Below the pieces are notes generated by a model. That model ran no database searches, was not told the DNA's origin, and saw only the letters and a program-made list of their open reading frames with translations. From Mesorhizobium ciceri biovar biserrulae WSM1271 (lineage in GTDB: Bacteria; Pseudomonadota; Alphaproteobacteria; Rhizobiales; Rhizobiaceae), in NCBI RefSeq assembly GCF_000185905.1, contig NC_014923.1:1-64000 (forward strand): 64,000 nt of DNA. The letters run 5' to 3'. Each line of letters starts with the position of its first letter. Position 1 is the stretch's first letter. Positions 30,591 through 41,676 of this stretch are shown one piece after another. The translations under genes and the position numbers were made by a program.

Positions 30591-31721
30591 TCACGCCTGT
30601 TCGGTGCGCGCCGTGGCACGCCGGCGACGCTCACCCTTCTGGCTCTGCACGATGCGCACGCGCTTGACGCGGCGCGGATCAGCGTCGAGGACGTGAAATT
30701 CGAAACCGGGTATGGCCTGCACCACCTCGCCGCGGGCCGGAACACGGCCAAGCGTGTTGAAAATCATGCCGCCGATGGTGTCGACATATTCGCCATGTTC
30801 ACCGGCGGCGAAATCCCCGCCGATCATCTTGGCGACGTCGTCGATCTCGGCCTTGCCATCGACGATGAACACGCCGTCGCCGCTCTGGGTGATCATCGGC
30901 TCGTCGTCGTCATGCTCGTCCTCGATGTCGCCGACCACCATCTCGACGATGTCTTCCAGCGAGGCAAGGCCGTCGGTGCCGCCATATTCATCGATGACCA
31001 GCGCCATTTGCGTGCGCGTCGTCTGCATGCGAGCCATCAGGTCGGAGGCGAGCATCGACGGCGGCACGAACAGCACCGGGCGGATCAGATTGAGGTCGCC
31101 AATGGTGCGTGCGAGATCGACCTGGGCGAGATCGAGAACCGTGGCGACGGGTGCTTTCCTGGTCGAGCGGCCCTTCTTGACGCGCGCGATCTTGGTGATG
31201 TGGGCCAGCACATCACGGATATGGACCATGCCGCGCGGATCATCGAGGGTCTCTGAATAGACCGGCATGCGGGAATGGCCGGATTGCTCGAAGGTGCCCA
31301 GCAGATCGCCGAGCGTCGTTGTGATTTCGACCCCTTGAATGTCGGCGCGCGGCACCATGACGTCCTCGACGCGCACTTCGCGCAGCCGCAGGATGTTGTT
31401 GAGCATGGCGCGTTCGCCGGGCGAGAAGGCGCCGGCATCGCTCGTTGTCTCGGCAAGCGCGCCGGCGATTTCCTCCCGCAGGCTGGTTCCGTTGCGTTGC
31501 CTGAACAGGCCAAGAACGCGGTCGAACAGGGAGGGACCGGCAGGCGATGTCTCGCTGGCAGCGCTGCCGATGCTGGCAGCACCAGAGGTGCCGGCAGCAG
31601 CAGAGGTACTGCTAGCACCAGAGGTAACGGTACTCGGACTTGATCCCTCTTCCGACGTATCGGAAGCCTTGGTTGCACTGCCGGCGTCGGGGCGGGCGGC
31701 AGTCTCTGGTTTGTCGTTCAT
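30591..31721 (-). CDS. corC: CorC/HlyC-family CBS-domain protein (YbeX)
   Basis: Cytoplasmic two-CBS-domain protein with a C-terminal transporter-associated domain; members of this family affect magnesium/cobalt efflux and envelope stress. The 376-residue protein has a low-complexity Ser/Ala/Thr-rich N-terminus (about 10-65), a CBS pair (VEDVMVPRADIQGVEI to DLMARMQTTRTQMALVIDEYGG, about 118-240) and a CorC_HlyC domain with VDTIGGMIFNTLGRVP. No membrane helices are predicted. Its place next to ybeY and before lnt matches the ybeZ-ybeY-ybeX-lnt cluster of E. coli. The Ser/Ala-rich head is unlike E. coli YbeX and may be a flexible tail. Confidence 0.92.
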   Translation of the reverse strand: MNDKPETAARPDAGSATKASDTSEEGSSPSTVTSGASSTSAAAGTSGAASIGSAASETSPAGPSLFDRVLGLFRQRNGTSLREEIAGALAETTSDAGAFSPGERAMLNNILRLREVRVEDVMVPRADIQGVEITTTLGDLLGTFEQSGHSRMPVYSETLDDPRGMVHIRDVLAHITKIARVKKGRSTRKAPVATVLDLAQVDLARTIGDLNLIRPVLFVPPSMLASDLMARMQTTRTQMALVIDEYGGTDGLASLEDIVEMVVGDIEDEHDDDEPMITQSGDGVFIVDGKAEIDDVAKMIGGDFAAGEHGEYVDTIGGMIFNTLGRVPARGEVVQAIPGFEFHVLDADPRRVKRVRIVQSQKGERRRRATARTEQA

Positions 31722-31749
31722 CGTCGTCCGGTCAATTGGTCAGATGTAG

Positions 31750-32250
31750 TTACGCGTAGGGGTCGGGAATGGCAAGCCTTGCAAGCGCCGCGCGTTCGAC
31801 GGCTTCCATCGCCTCGGCCTCGGCCTCGGTCTCGTGATCGTAGCCCAGCAGATGCAGCAGGCCGTGGATGACGAGATGGGTGATATGGTTCTCGACAGGC
31901 TTGTCTTCCAGTACCGCTTCATGGGCGACCGTTTCGGCGGCCAGCACGATGTCGCCCAGCATCGGCGGCAACGGACCGCCCTGCGCAAACGGAAAAGCCG
32001 GGAAAGACAAGACGTTGGTCGGTTTGTCCTTGCCGCGCCAGCCGGCGTTGAGAACCTGGATATGGGCGTCGTCGGAAAAAACGAGACTGAGTTCGGAACG
32101 GCCCGCCACGCCGGTTTCGGCAAAAGCCGCCTTAACGGCCCTATCGACCAGCCGCGTCAGGCTTGCCTCGTCGGGCCAGTTGCCCGCCTCAACCGCTATG
32201 TCGATGTCGACGGGAATATTCCCGTCGCCGGATATTATGTCCTCAGGCAT
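31750..32250 (-). CDS. ybeY: Endoribonuclease YbeY
   Basis: Metal-dependent RNase for 16S rRNA 3'-end maturation and 70S quality control; in Sinorhizobium it also influences small-RNA regulation and symbiosis. The 166-residue protein has the metal-binding motif [15 protein letters not shown] near 122-136, with the three histidines of HxxxHxxxxxH, and a conserved [13 protein letters not shown] near 72. ATG 32250 follows the phoH stop by 18 bases, and corC follows after 28, so the three are co-transcribed. The length is normal. No unusual features. Confidence 0.95.
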   Translation of the reverse strand: MPEDIISGDGNIPVDIDIAVEAGNWPDEASLTRLVDRAVKAAFAETGVAGRSELSLVFSDDAHIQVLNAGWRGKDKPTNVLSFPAFPFAQGGPLPPMLGDIVLAAETVAHEAVLEDKPVENHITHLVIHGLLHLLGYDHETEAEAEAMEAVERAALARLAIPDPYA

Positions 32251-32268
32251 GAAGCCGCATCGCCAACA

Positions 32269-33318
32269 TCAATTCTCGGCGCCGAGGCCACGCGCCAGCT
32301 TGGCGTCCCGGTCGTAGGCCCTGACGATTTCCGCCACCAGCGGATGGCGGACCACGTCGCCGTCGTTGAAGCGCACGGTGACCGCGCCCGCCACGCCGTC
32401 CAGCACCCGCAAGGCTTCGACCAGGCCCGATTTGGTGTTCGAGGGAAGGTCGATCTGGGTCGGATCGCCGGTGACGATCATGCGCGAGTTTTCGCCCAGA
32501 CGCGTCAGGAACATCTTCATCTGCATCGGCGTGGTGTTCTGCGCCTCGTCGAGGATGACGGCGGCATGCGCCAGCGTGCGGCCGCGCATGAAGGCAAGCG
32601 GCGCGATTTCGATCACTTCGGCGGCAATGGCGCGCTCGACCTTGTCGGCCGGCATCATGTCGTAGAGCGCGTCATAGAGCGGCCGCAGATAGGGATCGAC
32701 CTTCTCCTTCATGTCGCCGGGCAGGAAGCCCAGCCGCTCGCCGGCCTCGACCGCCGGCCGCGAGAGAATGATGCGCTCGACCATACCGCGCTCGAGCAGC
32801 ATCGCCGCGTGCGCCACCGCCAGGTAGGTCTTGCCGGTGCCGGCCGGGCCGATGCCGAACACCAGTTCCGACCGTTCCAGCGCCCGCATGTAGGCGTCCT
32901 GGTTGAGCGAACGGGCATAGATCGTCTTCTTGCGGGTGGCGATCTGGGCGGCGGAGACCTTGCCCTTGCGTTCCAGCGTTGGCAGGGTCAACTGATCGTC
33001 GGCGGCAATCGCCATGCGCACGGCGCCGTCAACGTCGGACTGGCCGATATCGACGCCTTTCTGGAGAATGCCGTAAAGATTGTCCAGGGCGCGGCGCGCC
33101 TGCTCGGCGGCAGAAGCGGACCCTTTGATGGTCAGCTGGTTGCCGCGTGAGCGGATGTCGACGCCAAGCTTCTGCTCGAGCCGGGCGAGGTTTTCGTCGA
33201 ACTGACCATAGAGGGCGCTGGCAAGCTTGTTGTTGTCGAAAGTCAGAACGATGTGCGCCATGTCAGAAGCCCCAGATGCCGGTACCGGGGGCAGGTTCTT
33301 CAGCTCTGCTGCGCTCAA
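32269..33318 (-). CDS. phoH: PhoH-family ATPase (YbeZ)
   Basis: Predicted RNA-associated ATPase/helicase, physically or functionally linked to YbeY. The 349-residue protein has an N-terminal KH-like segment (about 35-110), Walker [19 protein letters not shown] near 155, Walker [15 protein letters not shown] near 250, and the PhoH signature [19 protein letters not shown]. The family call and the phoH-ybeY-corC-lnt order are firm. The ATG at 33318 is taken as start; miaB ends 26 bases upstream. The biochemical substrate remains uncertain in the family at large. Confidence 0.93.
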   Translation of the reverse strand: MSAAELKNLPPVPASGASDMAHIVLTFDNNKLASALYGQFDENLARLEQKLGVDIRSRGNQLTIKGSASAAEQARRALDNLYGILQKGVDIGQSDVDGAVRMAIAADDQLTLPTLERKGKVSAAQIATRKKTIYARSLNQDAYMRALERSELVFGIGPAGTGKTYLAVAHAAMLLERGMVERIILSRPAVEAGERLGFLPGDMKEKVDPYLRPLYDALYDMMPADKVERAIAAEVIEIAPLAFMRGRTLAHAAVILDEAQNTTPMQMKMFLTRLGENSRMIVTGDPTQIDLPSNTKSGLVEALRVLDGVAGAVTVRFNDGDVVRHPLVAEIVRAYDRDAKLARGLGAEN

Positions 33319-33344
33319 CCGTCTCTCCTCATCTGCCGAGACCC

Positions 33345-34754
33345 TCAGGCCAATTCGGCGAACAGGCTGTTGTAGCCCGTCTTCGTGATTCGCACCTGGA
33401 TAATGTCACCGATTTCGCCGGCCTTTTCATCAACAATAACCGGCTGCAGCCAAGGTGAGCGGCCTACCTTCTGGCCGGTCTGACGGCCGGGCTTCTCGAT
33501 CAGCGTGTCGATGGTGCTGCCGATGAGGCTCAAGCCGAAGTCCTGCTGCTGCTTCACAAGCAGAGCCTGCAGCCGCTGCAGGCGCTCGTCCTTGACCGTT
33601 TCCGGCACATGATCGGCCATTTCGGCGCCTGGCGTGCCGGGGCGCGGCGAATATTTGAAGGAGAAGGCCGAGGCGTAATTCACCTGACGCACCAGCTCCA
33701 TGGTCGCCTCGAAATCCGCTTCTGTCTCGCCGGGGAAGCCGACGATGAAGTCGCCGGAAAGCGCGATGTCAGGCCGGGCAGTGCGGATACGGTCGAGCAG
33801 CGCCAGATAATCCCTCGCCGTGTGCCGGCGATTCATCGCCTTGAGGATGCGGTCGGAGCCTGATTGCACCGGCAGATGCAGATAGGGCATCAACGACGGC
33901 AGATCGCGATGGGCCGCTATCAGCTCGTCATCCATGTCGCGCGGGTGGCTGGTGGTGTAGCGCAGACGCGCCAGCCCGGGGATTTCGGCCAGCCTGAACA
34001 GCAGGCGGCCAAGGCCCCACTCGTGGCCGTTCTCGCCCTGGCCATGCCAGGCATTGACGTTCTGGCCAAGCAGCGTCACTTCGCGCACCCCGGCTTCAGC
34101 CAGGCGCTCAGCCTCCGCGACAATCTGCGCCACCGGCCGGGAAACTTCGGAGCCTCTGGTATAGGGCACGACGCAGAAGGTGCAGAACTTGTCGCAGCCT
34201 TCCTGCACGGTGAGGAAGGCGGTGACGCCGCGCTTGATGACCTCGGCGCGCTTGGGCTGCGGCAGATGCTCGAACTTGTCCTCGATGGCGTAGTCGGTCT
34301 CGACGATCTTTTCGCCGCCGCGCACCCGCGCCAGCACGTCGGGGAGCCGGTGATAAGTCTGCGGGCCGATGACCAGGTCGACGGCCGGCGAACGGCGGAT
34401 GATCTCGGCGCCTTCGGCCTGCGCCACGCAGCCGGCGACGCCGACCAGCATCTCGCGGCCGGCCAGGGCACGCTCGGCTTTCATGTCGCGGATACGGCCG
34501 AGCTCGGAATAGACCTTTTCGGCCGCCTTCTCCCTGATATGACAGGTGTTCAGCAGCACCAGGTCCGCCTCGCCAATGGCATCGGTCGCGGAATAGCCGT
34601 CGGCAGCCAGCGCATCGGCCATACGCTGCGAATCATAGACATTCATCTGGCAGCCATAGGTCTTGATGAAGACTTTTCTCGCTGCCGTGGAAAGCACTGC
34701 CGGCTGTCCAGCCAAAGTGCCGATGTCGTTGCTTTCTATCGTGTTCAAGTCCAT
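33345..34754 (-). CDS. miaB: tRNA-2-methylthio-N6-dimethylallyladenosine synthase MiaB
   Basis: Radical-SAM enzyme that adds a methylthio group to i6A37 of tRNAs. The 469-residue protein has an N-terminal UPF0004 domain with three cluster cysteines ([24 protein letters not shown]), the radical SAM motif [16 protein letters not shown] near 190, and a C-terminal TRAM domain (about 405-460). ATG 34754 ([10 protein letters not shown]) was chosen over an open extension of ten codons. It is part of the long minus-strand run from tsaB to trmB, in the frequent miaB-phoH-ybeY order. Confidence 0.96.
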   Translation of the reverse strand: MDLNTIESNDIGTLAGQPAVLSTAARKVFIKTYGCQMNVYDSQRMADALAADGYSATDAIGEADLVLLNTCHIREKAAEKVYSELGRIRDMKAERALAGREMLVGVAGCVAQAEGAEIIRRSPAVDLVIGPQTYHRLPDVLARVRGGEKIVETDYAIEDKFEHLPQPKRAEVIKRGVTAFLTVQEGCDKFCTFCVVPYTRGSEVSRPVAQIVAEAERLAEAGVREVTLLGQNVNAWHGQGENGHEWGLGRLLFRLAEIPGLARLRYTTSHPRDMDDELIAAHRDLPSLMPYLHLPVQSGSDRILKAMNRRHTARDYLALLDRIRTARPDIALSGDFIVGFPGETEADFEATMELVRQVNYASAFSFKYSPRPGTPGAEMADHVPETVKDERLQRLQALLVKQQQDFGLSLIGSTIDTLIEKPGRQTGQKVGRSPWLQPVIVDEKAGEIGDIIQVRITKTGYNSLFAELA

Positions 34755-34828
34755 AAGGCGGCTTCTAACGCCTTTCCGTGACAAAAAACAGACGATTCTC
34801 AGCCCGCGCCAGCAAGGGCATGCCGGGG

Positions 34829-35629
34829 CTAGCGGCTCGGCCGCGGGTCGGCAAGCGCCGCCTGCATCATCTCACGCACCTGGCTTTCCATCAGTTTCGA
34901 CGTCTCCTTGCGGTTCGAACCCTTGGAAAAGGCGATTGCCTCGCCGAAATGCACCTCGACGTCGAGCGCGCCCTCCGCCAGCAATACCTTGAGATGCGGC
35001 ATCAAATCCTCATCGCCGATCCATGCGGCAAGCGGGCGATGCCGGCGGCCGAGCGGCACGCCGTGCAGACGCGTATAGGCGATCGCCACCGGCTGGATGA
35101 ACACCTGTTCCGCCGCGCCTTCCGAAATCGCCATCGAGGCGGCGCCGAACAGCGTGCTCTTGAACGGCAGGACCATATTGCCGTCGCCGGTCGAGCCCTC
35201 GGCAAACAGCACCATCGCATCGCCCTTGGCCATGCGGCTGGCAATCTCGCTTGCCTGGTCGCTCGACGAACGCTTGCGCTCGCGCTCGATGAACACGGTA
35301 CGCTGCAGCTTCGAAAGCATGCCGATCAGCGGCCAGCCTTCCATATCAGCCCTGGCGATGAATTTTACGTCGGCAAAAGAGCCGAGCACCATGATGTCGG
35401 TCCAGGAGATGTGATTGGACGCAACCAGCAGCGGGCGCTTGTCGGACAGCGTCCCCTTGACATGGATGCGCATGCCGAGCGCCCTGATGATCAGCCTGTG
35501 CCAGATCTTGAGGATGAAGGTTTCCGGCCACCAGCCGGTCTTCATCGACAGTATCTGTAACGGCACGAGGACCAGCGAACCGGCGACAACGAGGCCCAGC
35601 GCCAGGAAAATCCTGATTTTCTTGATCAT
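34829..35629 (-). CDS. Lysophospholipid (1-acylglycerol-3-phosphate) acyltransferase, PlsC-like
   Basis: Membrane acyltransferase of the PlsC family. The 266-residue protein begins with a hydrophobic anchor ([21 protein letters not shown]), followed by the catalytic NHISWTDIM near 73 (N-H-x4-D), the substrate motif FAEGSTGDG near 143, and the later [12 protein letters not shown] segment ([14 protein letters not shown]). The acyl acceptor may be lyso-phosphatidate or an ornithine-lipid precursor (OlsA-like), common in rhizobia; the sequence alone does not decide. It lies between rimI (21 bases) and miaB (74 bases). Confidence 0.88.
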   Translation of the reverse strand: MIKKIRIFLALGLVVAGSLVLVPLQILSMKTGWWPETFILKIWHRLIIRALGMRIHVKGTLSDKRPLLVASNHISWTDIMVLGSFADVKFIARADMEGWPLIGMLSKLQRTVFIERERKRSSSDQASEIASRMAKGDAMVLFAEGSTGDGNMVLPFKSTLFGAASMAISEGAAEQVFIQPVAIAYTRLHGVPLGRRHRPLAAWIGDEDLMPHLKVLLAEGALDVEVHFGEAIAFSKGSNRKETSKLMESQVREMMQAALADPRPSR

Positions 35630-35650
35630 CGCCCCATCCCGGCCGTCTCG

Positions 35651-36145
35651 CTAGCGAAGATCGCGGCGCATGACAAGCGCGCCGGTCGGTCCGTGTTCGG
35701 CCGACCTGTAGTAATTCGGCCGCTTGCCGACCTCGCGGAAGCCCAGCCGGCGATAAAGCGCGATCGCCGCGACATTGGTCTCGTCGACCTCGAGGAACAG
35801 CGCTTCGGCGCGCTGCGCGTGCAGTTCGCGCAACACCGCGTCCATCAATTGCCAGCCCAGCCCCTGCCGGCGATGCGATCGCGCCACCGCGACGGTCAGG
35901 ATCTCGCCCTCGCCTGCCGCAAGCCGCGCCAGCACGAAGCCGACGGGCGGCTTGGAGCCCTGTCCGGTTTCGCGCGCGGCATAGCCGAACACAGTGCCCT
36001 GTTCGAGCAAGGCGGCAAATTCGCCATCGGTCCAGGGGCGGACAAAGTCCTCGCGGTGCAGCAGCGAGACCGCCGGACTGTCGGCGATCCTCAGCGGCTC
36101 GAGCGCATAGTCCCGGCGGCGTGATTGGAGAAAAGGTATGCGCAT
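35651..36145 (-). CDS. rimI: Ribosomal-protein-alanine N-acetyltransferase RimI-like
   Basis: GNAT that acetylates N-terminal alanine of ribosomal protein S18, or other N-termini. The 164-residue protein has motif A in VAVARSHRRQGLGWQLMDAVL near 90 (RRQGLG) and the RimI-type VDETNVAAIALYRRLGFREVGKRPNYY toward the C-terminus. Its location directly after tsaB matches the widespread tsaB-rimI pairing. Upstream lies a family B repeat that fills the tsaB-rimI gap. ATG 36145 has only a weak ribosome site; start is by homology. Confidence 0.88.
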   Translation of the reverse strand: MRIPFLQSRRRDYALEPLRIADSPAVSLLHREDFVRPWTDGEFAALLEQGTVFGYAARETGQGSKPPVGFVLARLAAGEGEILTVAVARSHRRQGLGWQLMDAVLRELHAQRAEALFLEVDETNVAAIALYRRLGFREVGKRPNYYRSAEHGPTGALVMRRDLR

Positions 36146-36166
36146 CTAATTTTTGTTTTCTTGTTT

Positions 36167-36236
36167 GACCATGATCTCTGGACAAACGGGAACCGTTGTC
36201 CGTGAAAACCGGCTTCCACTTTTCGGGATCATGGTC
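36167..36236. repeat. Intergenic palindromic repeat family B, copy 2
   Basis: A 70-base element with inverted termini GACCATGATC (36167-36176) and GATCATGGTC (36227-36236), an internal AAACCGGCTTCCACTTTTCGG block shared with copy 1, and an extra inner stem GGACAA/TTGTCC (about 36180-36201). It occupies the tsaB-rimI gap and overlaps the last codons of tsaB, supplying its stop codon (TGA at 36231-36229, minus strand). Confidence 0.85.
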
Positions 36237-36906
36237 TGATCCTTGAAAGAATGAACCCGGCCTGCGGCTTGGCGTCGGCGCCGCGCAGATAGAGTGGTTT
36301 CGGCCGTTCGCCCGCGCCCTTGGCGGCAGCCAGGCGGGCGTAGGTGACAATGTCGGCGGTGGCCGTCCGAGGGCCGACATCGAATTCGCGCCCGGCCGAT
36401 GCACTGATGAGCGCTGCAGCGGTGCCGGCAAGCACCGGAGACGTTGCCATCGCCATTGCCACCACGTCGGCCAGCGTGGCCACGGCCGGACCGTAAGTCA
36501 AGACTAACCTTTCGTCGTAAAAGGCCGCGTGGATCTCCTCACGGCCGGCATCCAGCGCCGCCAGCACGGCGCGACCGGGAAATGCCGTCGCTGCTTCGGC
36601 AGCCAGCGCCTCCAGTGTCGTCACTCCGATTGCCGGTATCTTCAGCGCCAGCGCCAGGCCACGCGCGGTCGAGACGCCGACCCGCAGACCGGTGAAGGAA
36701 CCGGGGCCGACAGACACGGCAATGGCGCCAAGACCTGCATAGTCGGTTGCGCCTGCCTCCAGCGCTTCGGCGATGACCGCCATTAGCTGCTCGGCATGGC
36801 CCTTGCCGAGATCGAGCACCGAGCGGCCGAGCTCCCGCTTCGCCGTCGCGTCATAGACGCTAGCGGCGCAGAGGTTGGCGGCACAGTCGATGGCAAGCAA
36901 TTTCAT
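36229..36906 (-). CDS. tsaB: tRNA threonylcarbamoyladenosine biosynthesis protein TsaB
   Basis: Non-catalytic partner of TsaD in making t6A37 of ANN-decoding tRNAs. ATG 36906 gives 225 residues beginning MKLLAIDCAANLCAASVY, with the ASKHA signature VGPGSFTGLRVGVSTARGLA near 72 and a C-terminal half poorly conserved as usual. The upstream open frame (97 codons) has no homology and was dropped. The last residues (SRIRP) and the TGA come from a family B palindrome, so the native C-terminus may have been changed by insertion of the element. rimI follows. Confidence 0.94.
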   Translation of the reverse strand: MKLLAIDCAANLCAASVYDATAKRELGRSVLDLGKGHAEQLMAVIAEALEAGATDYAGLGAIAVSVGPGSFTGLRVGVSTARGLALALKIPAIGVTTLEALAAEAATAFPGRAVLAALDAGREEIHAAFYDERLVLTYGPAVATLADVVAMAMATSPVLAGTAAALISASAGREFDVGPRTATADIVTYARLAAAKGAGERPKPLYLRGADAKPQAGFILSRIRP

Positions 36907-37000
36907 GAAGCAACCGGTTCGAAAACAATTCCCTGTGCCCGCCACGGCCCGCCACCGCAAGGGGATAGTGCATAATTCGTTAAGCGGCTTCGCTTGTGGC

Positions 37001-38119
37001 CTATGCGGCCTGCTCGATGCGCAGCATGTGGTTGTCCCAGACATAGTCCGGTTCGGAGCGTGTCGCACCACTGCCCTCGACGATCTCGCCAGCGCCGGTG
37101 GTGGCCATGAAGCCGGTTCCGTCAGGTGCCACGCCGCAGACCTCGACCAGCGCGCTGTTCGCGACGACCCGGCCGCTGGCCGCATCGAGCACGACAAGCG
37201 AGTTGCCTTCCGGCGAGGAGACCGCGACCGTGCCGGCAGCCGGATTGGCGGCGACCGAGCCTATGTAGTTGCGGAAGCCGGACAAAACGTCCTGCGGCAT
37301 GTCGAGCAGTTGCAATTCCTTGCCGCGCACCGCGCGGCCGACCAGCAGCGGACGATCGGTGCCCGGCCCCCGGTACTGGCAGCCGAACCAGACGGTCCCG
37401 GATGGATCTGTGTCCATATGGCGGATCGACAGCTGATGCAGTGCGGCCGGCAATTCGTGCTTCTCGATGAGGTCGCCGGTGACGCGGTCTATCAATACGT
37501 AGGACGGCTTCATGGTCGCAATGTTGAGCTCGGCGCGGCCGTAATCCGGATGGGTCTCGATGCCGCCATTGGCAACCGCGATCGTCCTGCCATCGCCCAG
37601 GAGCAGAAGCTCGTGCGGACCCATGCCATAGGTCGGGAACTCGCCGACACGGCTGAATTTCGCCCGCGCATCGTAGACGCCGACGACGCCGGCGGCGTTG
37701 TCGAAGTCGTTTTCGGTGGCATAGAGCAGCGCACCATCGGCCGAGAACACGCCATGGCCGAAGAAATGCCGGCCGGCGATGCTGGCGATGGTCAGCGGCG
37801 CATCACGGCCCGAATGGTCGAAAACCACAGCGAAGGTGCCGGGCTGGCGCGCGAAGACCACCGAGCGTTTCGATATGGGATCGAAGGTGACATCGTGGCC
37901 GCGATCGGGCAGATCGATCGCATGCAGGACTTTGCCGGCCTCGGACAGGACGGCAGCGCCAAAGCTGCCGTCGCGTTTGACGAAAGCGGTGGCGAAGACG
38001 GCGTCGGCCGCAAGCGTCGTTGCCCAGGCCGATGGCGCCATCGCGGCCATGAAGCCAACGCCTGCAGCTCTCAGGAAATCGCGGCGATCTATCAGCGGGG
38101 TTTTCAATTCAGTCCCCAT
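37001..38119 (-). CDS. DUF1513 Tat-exported beta-propeller-like protein
   Basis: Predicted periplasmic protein of unknown function, last in a six-gene iron operon. The 372-residue protein starts with a twin-arginine signal (DRRDFLRAAGVGFMAAMAPSAWA, cleaved near residue 34), so it is probably folded before export. The rest has repeated blade-like segments (VVFARQPGTFAVVFD, LYATENDFDNAAGVVGVYDA, VANGGIETHPDYGR, AVSSPEGNSLVVLDA) suited to a beta propeller. The family co-occurs with imelysins and di-heme oxidoreductases. Its start overlaps the imelysin 2 stop by 11 bases. Confidence 0.88.
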   Translation of the reverse strand: MGTELKTPLIDRRDFLRAAGVGFMAAMAPSAWATTLAADAVFATAFVKRDGSFGAAVLSEAGKVLHAIDLPDRGHDVTFDPISKRSVVFARQPGTFAVVFDHSGRDAPLTIASIAGRHFFGHGVFSADGALLYATENDFDNAAGVVGVYDARAKFSRVGEFPTYGMGPHELLLLGDGRTIAVANGGIETHPDYGRAELNIATMKPSYVLIDRVTGDLIEKHELPAALHQLSIRHMDTDPSGTVWFGCQYRGPGTDRPLLVGRAVRGKELQLLDMPQDVLSGFRNYIGSVAANPAAGTVAVSSPEGNSLVVLDAASGRVVANSALVEVCGVAPDGTGFMATTGAGEIVEGSGATRSEPDYVWDNHMLRIEQAA

Positions 38120-39187
38120 CCAGCGAGGAGAAGCCTGCGGTCAGGCCGAATTCAGCGGTCAACCTGGTCCCGATCAGGGTCGACAGGCTGGAGGTGATCA
38201 GCGCGAAATGCTCGAGCTTGTCGCGCAATGCCGGATCGGCAAGCGCCTTGTCGATTGGACCGCTGACGGCCTTGGCGGTGGCGACACCGTTGACCAACTG
38301 GATGTGGATCGATTCGGCCATCCAGCGCGCATCGGCCGGCAGGGCGTCGCCAAGTTTCGAGGCCTGGAACAGCGTATCGATGCCGGAGAGATTGCCGGCC
38401 AGTGACGCGGTGGTGTTTTGCGAGCGCCAATAGATCGCTTGTTTCGGCTTGTCCGCGTCCGGCTTGCCGCCGAAAAACCCTTTCAGGCGCACGTCACGCA
38501 CCATTTCCAGCTCGTTGACGAAGACGCCGACCAGTTCGGTCACCGCTTCATTGCCGTCGCGGTAAAGCGGGTTCTGCGGCCCCGGATTGGCCCAAAGCGC
38601 TGCAAAGCCGTCCGGTTTGTTCCAGGCGGCGCTGACCTCGCCGGCCATGGTTTCGATGTTGCCGGCAACAGCAGTGCCATAGGCGCAGCGGTAGGGATCA
38701 TCCTTGCCGGCCAGTGCATCGGCGCCGTCGCCGTAAAGTACGAACTCCAGCGCGCCCAGCCCCTGCATGGCGACGCTCTTGCCGGCCAGCTGTGCCGGAT
38801 CTGTGGCGGTTGGATCCTTCGCCGACAGCGCCGCCTGCACCTGCTTCAGGCCAATGCTCTTGCGATCCGGCCAGAACAGCATGCGTTCCAGCCGGTTGTT
38901 CTCCTTGATCGGCCCGAAGCCGATGATTTCGGCTGACGACCAGGCATAGACGGTGGCGGAGAATTCGGCGCGTGCGGCATCGAGCTCTCCTTGCGAGGGC
39001 GTGACGCACAGCTTGCGCATGGATCCGGTCAAGGCTTCCGCATGCTCGTGCAGGCCGGCATAGGCCGGGCGGACGAAGCCATCGATCGCCCGCTGGATGA
39101 TGTCGGAGGCTTTGACCGCCGCAGACGCAGGGACAACGCCCAGCAGGGCCAGCGGAAGAGCGAAAAACAATGCAGAACGCTTGAACA

Positions 39188-39188
<1 letters not shown>
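38109..39188 (-). CDS. Imelysin-family periplasmic protein 2 (degenerate GxHxxE)
   Basis: Second imelysin (M75-like) protein of the operon, 359 residues, with a Sec signal peptide (MFKRSALFFALPLALLGVVPASA). Imelysins resemble the iron-binding EfeO and usually carry GxHxxE; at the matching position this protein reads GLGALEFVLYGDG, so the metal His is Gly. The intact paralog (GYHAIEFLLWGQD) is at 41677-42966. It may therefore be structural or bind something other than iron. ATG 39188 overlaps the stop of the di-heme gene by one base (TGATG), indicating tight coupling. Confidence 0.9.
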
Positions 39189-40789
<1,601 letters not shown>

Positions 40790-40801
40790 TCCCGCATGCC
40801 C

Positions 40802-41287
40802 TTACTCCGCCTCGTCTGCCGATGCGGCGTTGAGCTGGCCGTATTTCTCCTCGCCGATCGAGGCAAGCAGGTCGAGCTGCGTCTCGAGAAAGTCGATGTG
40901 ACCCTCCTCGTCGGCCAGCAATTCCTCGAACAGCTTCATCGTCACGTAGTCGCCGGCGTCGTTGCAGATTTCGCGCGAACGCTTGTAGGCGGTACGTGCG
41001 TCATATTCTCCGGCAAGGTCGGATTCGAGCACTTCCTTGACGTTCTGCCCGATGCGCAGCGGCGCCACGGACTGCAGGTTCGGATGGCCTTCGAGGAAGA
41101 TGATGCGGGCGACGAGCTTGTCGGCATGGTGCATCTCCTCGATCGATTCCGCCCGCTCCTTCTTTGCCAGCTTCGCGTATCCCCAGTCCTCAAGCAGACG
41201 GAAATGCACCCAGTACTGATTGACGGCCCCAAGCTCCAGGAAAAGGGCCTCGTTAAGCCGCTCGATGATCTGCGGATCGCCTTTCAT
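40802..41287 (-). CDS. bfr: Bacterioferritin
   Basis: Heme-containing 24-mer iron store in the cytosol. The 161-residue protein keeps the ferroxidase ligands at the E. coli positions: Glu18 ([13 protein letters not shown]), Glu51 and His54 (IEEMHHADK), Glu94 ([12 protein letters not shown]), and Glu127 and His130 ([10 protein letters not shown]); Met52 in EEMHH is the heme ligand. ATG 41287 starts [18 protein letters not shown], as in other Bfr. The gene starts inside the 3' end of bfd (35-base overlap). It sits within an operon headed by imelysin 1 behind an Irr box. Confidence 0.97.
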   Translation of the reverse strand: MKGDPQIIERLNEALFLELGAVNQYWVHFRLLEDWGYAKLAKKERAESIEEMHHADKLVARIIFLEGHPNLQSVAPLRIGQNVKEVLESDLAGEYDARTAYKRSREICNDAGDYVTMKLFEELLADEEGHIDFLETQLDLLASIGEEKYGQLNAASADEAE

Positions 41288-41564
41288 GAATTCTGCTCCC
41301 GTATTGGATGCGCAGGCCTCTGACGCGATCCAGGTGTGAAACGACATCCACGCCGCTCGCCTCCGAGCGGGCGTGGTAGTTTTCGGTGACCCGAATGATC
41401 GTTTCCACCACATTTGGGAAGCAGCCGCAACAGCGACCGCGCTTTTGCATTGCATGATAGATTTTCGCCGGCACGATCAACTGCCAGGGATCCTGGTCCA
41501 GCAGCCCGACGATCGTCTGCTCGATCTCCTTCTCGGTGATGATGTTGCAATGACAAATCAGCAT
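41253..41564 (-). CDS. bfd: Bacterioferritin-associated ferredoxin
   Basis: [2Fe-2S] ferredoxin that reduces and releases iron stored in bacterioferritin. The 103-residue protein has cluster ligands CHC near residues 4-6 and CCGC near 45-48 (Cys-x2-Cys), in the Bfd pattern, plus [22 protein letters not shown]. It is longer than E. coli Bfd (64) by a C-terminal stretch that overlaps the start of bfr by 35 bases. It lies 112 bases after imelysin 1, and that gap holds a small AGCCGG/CCGGCT hairpin (41635-41650). Confidence 0.9.
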   Translation of the reverse strand: MLICHCNIITEKEIEQTIVGLLDQDPWQLIVPAKIYHAMQKRGRCCGCFPNVVETIIRVTENYHARSEASGVDVVSHLDRVRGLRIQYGSRIHERRSADHRAA

Positions 41565-41676
41565 TGGCTTGCTCGGCTGGCTGACGGCGTCTCCCGTGCC
41601 GTGTGGCTTGATCTTCTGGCGGAGGCCGTTCCAAAGCCGGTTGTCCGGCTCCGGGTCAGTCTCCGTCGTTTACCCC

